Positions 61,010 through 64,000 of a stretch of 64,000 bases of DNA are shown in pieces; position 1 is the stretch's first letter; each line of letters starts with the position of its first letter. The notes under the pieces are model-generated. The model ran no database searches. It was not told the origin of the DNA and saw nothing but the letters and a program-made list of their open reading frames with translations. Location of the stretch: assembly GCF_017310015.1 (NCBI RefSeq), contig NZ_CP022297.1, positions 3,100,001-3,164,000 on the forward strand, read 5' to 3'. This DNA comes from Marinobacterium iners (lineage in GTDB: Bacteria > Pseudomonadota > Gammaproteobacteria > Pseudomonadales > Balneatricaceae). The position numbers and the translations under genes were made by a program.

Positions 61010-61984
61010 ATGACACCCGCCCGCGAAACACTGCACGCACTGATCCTCGATGGACGGGGCGGCGCCCGTTCTCTTTCCTCCGAGGAGCTGGAACGTTGGC
61101 AGCCAGAAGATGGCATTCTCTGGCTGCATCTGGACTACACCCTCGACTCCACGCGCCAGTGGCTGGAACAGGACAGTGGCCTGCCGGAGCTGGCCATCGA
61201 CGCCCTGCTGGCCGAAAACACCCGCCCCCGCGCCGCCATTCTGGATGAACACCTTCTGCTCGCGCTGCGCGGTGTGAATACCAACCCGGGGGCCGATCCC
61301 GAAGATATGGTCTCGATTCGCCTCTGCGTCGGGGCGCGACTGGTGGTATCAACCCGCAAACGCCGTTTGATGTCCGTCGCTAAGCTGCTGGCGCTGTTCG
61401 AGCAGGGGGAAGGCCCTCGCAGCAGCGCCGAGTTGGTCATTCGCCTCAGCGAACTGCTGGTGGAGCGGATGGGAGTGACGGTTGAAGAACTTGAAGAGCA
61501 ACTGTCAGACCTTGAGCTGGACCTGCTGACCCAACCCGGCAGCGAGATGCGCCAGGCCGTGCGCAGTCTGCGCCGCCAGACCGTTACCCTGCGGCGTTAC
61601 TTTGCCCCTCAGCGGGACGCCTTCAACCAGATGCTCAGCGAACGCCTGAGCTGGTTTACCACTGAAATGAAGCTGGAACTGCGTGAAATCAGTGATCAGC
61701 TGCTGCGCCACATAGAGGATCTGGACATCATTCGTGAGCGTGCCGCCATGGCACAGGAAGAGCTGGCCAGCCAGCAAGGTGAACAGCTCAACCTGCGCAT
61801 GTATGTACTGTCGATCATATCAGCGGTATTCCTGCCTCTGGGCTTTCTCACCGGGCTTCTGGGGATCAACGTAGGCGGTATTCCAGGTGCTGATAACGAT
61901 TATGCCTTCCTGATTTTCCTGCTGTTGCTGGGCCTGCTGGTCGGCGGCCTGTTAATCCTGTTCCGGCGTTGGCGCTGGCTCTGA
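61010..61984 (+). CDS. zntB: CorA-family zinc transporter ZntB
   Basis: A 324-residue metal-ion transporter with a large N-terminal cytoplasmic domain and two C-terminal membrane helices. The pore-entry motif GxN appears as GLLGINVGGIPGADN, as in ZntB rather than magnesium CorA (GMN). The second helix is FLIFLLLLGLLVGGLLILF, followed by a basic tail RRWRWL. It probably moves zinc. Its 3' end overlaps the convergent DMT gene by 33 bases. Confidence 0.87.
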   Translation: MTPARETLHALILDGRGGARSLSSEELERWQPEDGILWLHLDYTLDSTRQWLEQDSGLPELAIDALLAENTRPRAAILDEHLLLALRGVNTNPGADPEDMVSIRLCVGARLVVSTRKRRLMSVAKLLALFEQGEGPRSSAELVIRLSELLVERMGVTVEELEEQLSDLELDLLTQPGSEMRQAVRSLRRQTVTLRRYFAPQRDAFNQMLSERLSWFTTEMKLELREISDQLLRHIEDLDIIRERAAMAQEELASQQGEQLNLRMYVLSIISAVFLPLGFLTGLLGINVGGIPGADNDYAFLIFLLLLGLLVGGLLILFRRWRWL

Positions 61985-62866
61985 ACGCCGAGCGCGCTGC
62001 TGCACCACCACTGCCGTAACGATCAGCCCCAGGCCAATGAAGGTTGCCGGGGCAATAGGCTCGTGTAACAGCAAGTAGATAAACACCAGCGACAGAAAGG
62101 GCGACAGGAATATCAGGTTGGACACCCGGCTGACATGAGTCGCGGCACGCAGTGCGCCCAGCCAGAGCATGAACGTCAGCCCCATCTCGAACACCCCGAC
62201 CCAAAGCGCCCCGAGAATGCCCTGCGTGCCGGGCCACTGCACTTCGCCTTGCCACAGCATCAACCCCCATACCAGCGGCGTTCCGCAGAGAAAGCAGAGC
62301 AACAAGCTGACCGCAGGAGAACTCTCGGCCCGCGCATTGAGAATCCAGTACAGTGCCCAGATCAGAGTGCTGCCCAATGCCAGCGCCACTCCGAGCGTAC
62401 TGTCAAACTGAAGTGCTAACAGCTGCCCTCGGGTCGCGATCACCAGTGCGCCAAAGTATCCCAGTGTCATGGCCAGCAGATCTAAACGCTGCAGCTTCTG
62501 CTTCAGTAGCGGCACAGCCAGCAGTGACAGGGTCAGCGCCCAGGTGTAATTCAGGGCCTGAGCTTGTTGCGCCGGCAATAGATCATAGGCCTTAAACAGC
62601 ACCAGATAGTACAGTGCCGGATTCAGTGCCCCCAACAGCAGATAGAGGCCGGGACGCTTGCGCCACTGCTGCAGCAACTCACGCCAGCGCTTCTGCCAGC
62701 TTACGCAGGCTGCCAGTACCAATGTGGAGAACAGGCCGGACCAGGCCAGCAGCTGCAACGGCGTCATGACCTGTAACGAGAGCTTGAACGCCGTCGCCAC
62801 CGTGGACCAGAGCAAAACGGCACTGAGTCCAAGCAGCATGGCCCGCGACTGTGATTTTTCCGACAT
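61952..62866 (-). CDS. DMT/EamA-family transporter
   Basis: A 304-residue inner-membrane protein with ten hydrophobic segments in two EamA repeats (first LLGLSAVLLWSTVATAFKLS, second ALGSTLIWALYWILNARAES). Substrate unknown. Its last ~11 codons overlap zntB tail to tail, and no terminator is visible between them. Confidence 0.88.
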   Translation of the reverse strand: MSEKSQSRAMLLGLSAVLLWSTVATAFKLSLQVMTPLQLLAWSGLFSTLVLAACVSWQKRWRELLQQWRKRPGLYLLLGALNPALYYLVLFKAYDLLPAQQAQALNYTWALTLSLLAVPLLKQKLQRLDLLAMTLGYFGALVIATRGQLLALQFDSTLGVALALGSTLIWALYWILNARAESSPAVSLLLCFLCGTPLVWGLMLWQGEVQWPGTQGILGALWVGVFEMGLTFMLWLGALRAATHVSRVSNLIFLSPFLSLVFIYLLLHEPIAPATFIGLGLIVTAVVVQQRARRSEPAPTPEQD

Positions 62867-62922
62867 GGGTTATGATCCTTGCAGACACAAACCGACTAGG
62901 AAAACATATTGCGCTTGGCCTG

Positions 62923-63354
62923 TCAGGCCGTTGCGGTCAAGGTATGGCGTGCGGTCTCGATGGTACCGGCCAGTTCACTGGCGGCATACAGGGCGACCTG
63001 CTCAAAACGGTCTGACCGCAGTGCCTGCGCACGGGGTGTCCGGGCCTGGGTGTCCAGCCGGCTCACCAGATAGGCGTAGTCGCCGGGAATATGATCATTG
63101 ATGGAATGATTAAGCCGCGACACCACTTCCGGCGTGTGCAGCTCATTCAGATCGGGATAGCTCAACGGCGCTGCCGGAGGCAACTCGAAGCCGCTGCCGG
63201 GCTGAACCGATGCCTGCGGGCGATAGATTTCCTGGTTGGATGCAATCAGACTGAGCAGAAACGCAAACTGGGCACCATTGGGCGACTGCACTGCCTGTGG
63301 CAGTGAGGCCGTATAGTTCTCAATTCGTGTCTGGATAGGATCTGTCTGCATCAT
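62923..63354 (-). CDS. Hypothetical protein (143 residues)
   Basis: A soluble, mostly helical protein starting MQTDPIQTRIENYTASLPQA, with a Pro-rich middle. No motif is recognised. It is divergent from greB with a 73-base gap. Two adjacent ATG codons could start it. Confidence 0.6.
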   Translation of the reverse strand: MMQTDPIQTRIENYTASLPQAVQSPNGAQFAFLLSLIASNQEIYRPQASVQPGSGFELPPAAPLSYPDLNELHTPEVVSRLNHSINDHIPGDYAYLVSRLDTQARTPRAQALRSDRFEQVALYAASELAGTIETARHTLTATA

Positions 63355-63427
63355 GCCTCCGCCTGAGCTGGTATTATCGGCAAGCGACTGTAATCCTTTA
63401 CCTTTTCTTCAATATCAGGGAAAAAAC

Positions 63428-63928
63428 ATGGCACGCTGGCGTCCGGCACAACCCAAAAGCTCGCCCTACATCACGCTGGAGGGCTATGAGCGCCTCAATA
63501 ACGAGCTGAAATACTTGTGGAAGGTCAAACGCCCCGAGGTTACGCAGGCCGTAAAAGAGGCTGCTGCCCAGGGTGACCGTTCCGAAAACGCTGAATACAT
63601 CTACGGCAAGAAACAGCTGCGCGAGATCGACCGTCGCGTCCGCTACCTGTCGAAGCGGCTGGAACACATCAAGGTGGTGGATCGCGCCCCTGACGACACC
63701 AGCCGAATTTTCTTCGGCGCCTGGGTCACGTTGGCCGATGAGGATGACAACACGCGTCGCTACCGTATTGTCGGCGCAGATGAAATCGACCCGGCCAAAG
63801 GTTATATCAGCATTGATGCACCACTGGCACGGCAGCTGCTCAAGAAACAGGTGGGCGATGACGTGACCATCGAGCGGGTTGATCAGGATGAACTCTGGCT
63901 GGAGGTCGTAACGATTGAGTATAAGTGA
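63428..63928 (+). CDS. greB: Transcription elongation factor GreB
   Basis: A 166-residue Gre factor that rescues backtracked RNA polymerase by stimulating transcript cleavage. The N-terminal coiled coil carries the tip motif AAAQGDRSENAEYIYGKKQL (Asp/Glu pair in GDRSENAEY), and the C-terminal FKBP-like domain includes RYRIVGADEIDPAKGYISID. The GreB-type KKQLREIDRR sequence favours GreB over GreA. The ATG at 63428 gives the normal start. Confidence 0.94.
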   Translation: MARWRPAQPKSSPYITLEGYERLNNELKYLWKVKRPEVTQAVKEAAAQGDRSENAEYIYGKKQLREIDRRVRYLSKRLEHIKVVDRAPDDTSRIFFGAWVTLADEDDNTRRYRIVGADEIDPAKGYISIDAPLARQLLKKQVGDDVTIERVDQDELWLEVVTIEYK

Positions 63929-64000
63929 GCCAAAATACGCCTACACTTCAAACACACATCAGGCGTGTAAACCCAGCTAAAACAGACTGTGAGTGCAATG

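Overview
The window reads as chromosomal DNA of an aerobic, probably marine gammaproteobacterium, of the Oceanospirillaceae/Marinobacterium kind. The evidence is the dapC-yffB-dapD-dapE block, greB, rlmA, zntB, DUF3087 and DnaJ-related genes, together with several aromatic-acid pathways. The genus is an inference. The flanks are G+C-rich. Positions ~7.3-20.1 kb are clearly A+T-richer and look acquired.

Region 1 (1-7.3 kb) is a protocatechuate 4,5-cleavage (meta) cluster. A minus-strand operon holds ligJ-ligK/galC-ligU/galD-ligI-ligA (ligA is cut by the window edge). Opposite it are a LysR-type regulator with two HTH domains, ligC and an aldo/keto reductase. Together with ligB, presumably just outside the window, these genes take protocatechuate to pyruvate and oxaloacetate.

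Region 2 (7.3-20.1 kb) is an A+T-rich phthalate island. It holds a TAXI-type TRAP transporter, an EamA exporter, a class II aldolase-type enzyme, an ABM-domain membrane protein, and the phthalate 4,5-dioxygenase route (reductase, oxygenase, dihydrodiol dehydrogenase, 4,5-dihydroxyphthalate decarboxylase), which yields protocatechuate. It also carries a MarR regulator and a second-site nadC. The divergent promoters of the dioxygenase genes share a perfect 15-2-15 palindrome. The right edge (20.1-21.4 kb) holds a decayed IS5-family transposase, then a decayed second copy of the 3' end of the region-1 lysR gene, then the last codons of the aldo/keto reductase. The island therefore appears to have been inserted into a lysR-ligC-AKR-dctPQM locus, leaving imperfect duplications.

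Region 3 (21.4-29.7 kb) has a DctPQM TRAP transporter, an AraC/PobR-like regulator, pobA (4-hydroxybenzoate 3-hydroxylase), a convergent mobA-like 3-hydroxybenzoate 4-hydroxylase and a LysR regulator. Both hydroxylases also make protocatechuate, so three entry routes meet one ring-cleavage pathway.

Region 4 (29.7-35.1 kb) is a scarred zone. It has a DUF3087 gene, the 3' stump of pqqE cut exactly at an IS1380-family element, a Met-rich Spy-like gene apparently split by an IS1182-family element, and its probable detached 3' end.

Region 5 (35.1-64 kb) is mostly housekeeping: pirin, arfB, a NapC-like tetraheme plus octaheme HAO-family cytochrome pair, two DnaJ-related proteins (one without a J domain), a DUF2339 membrane protein, a complete RND efflux operon, dacB (PBP4), pdxH, a glycerate-kinase-like P-loop protein, fumC, dapC-yffB-dapD-dapE, rlmA, zntB, a DMT transporter and greB. 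I saw no rRNA, tRNA or CRISPR array.
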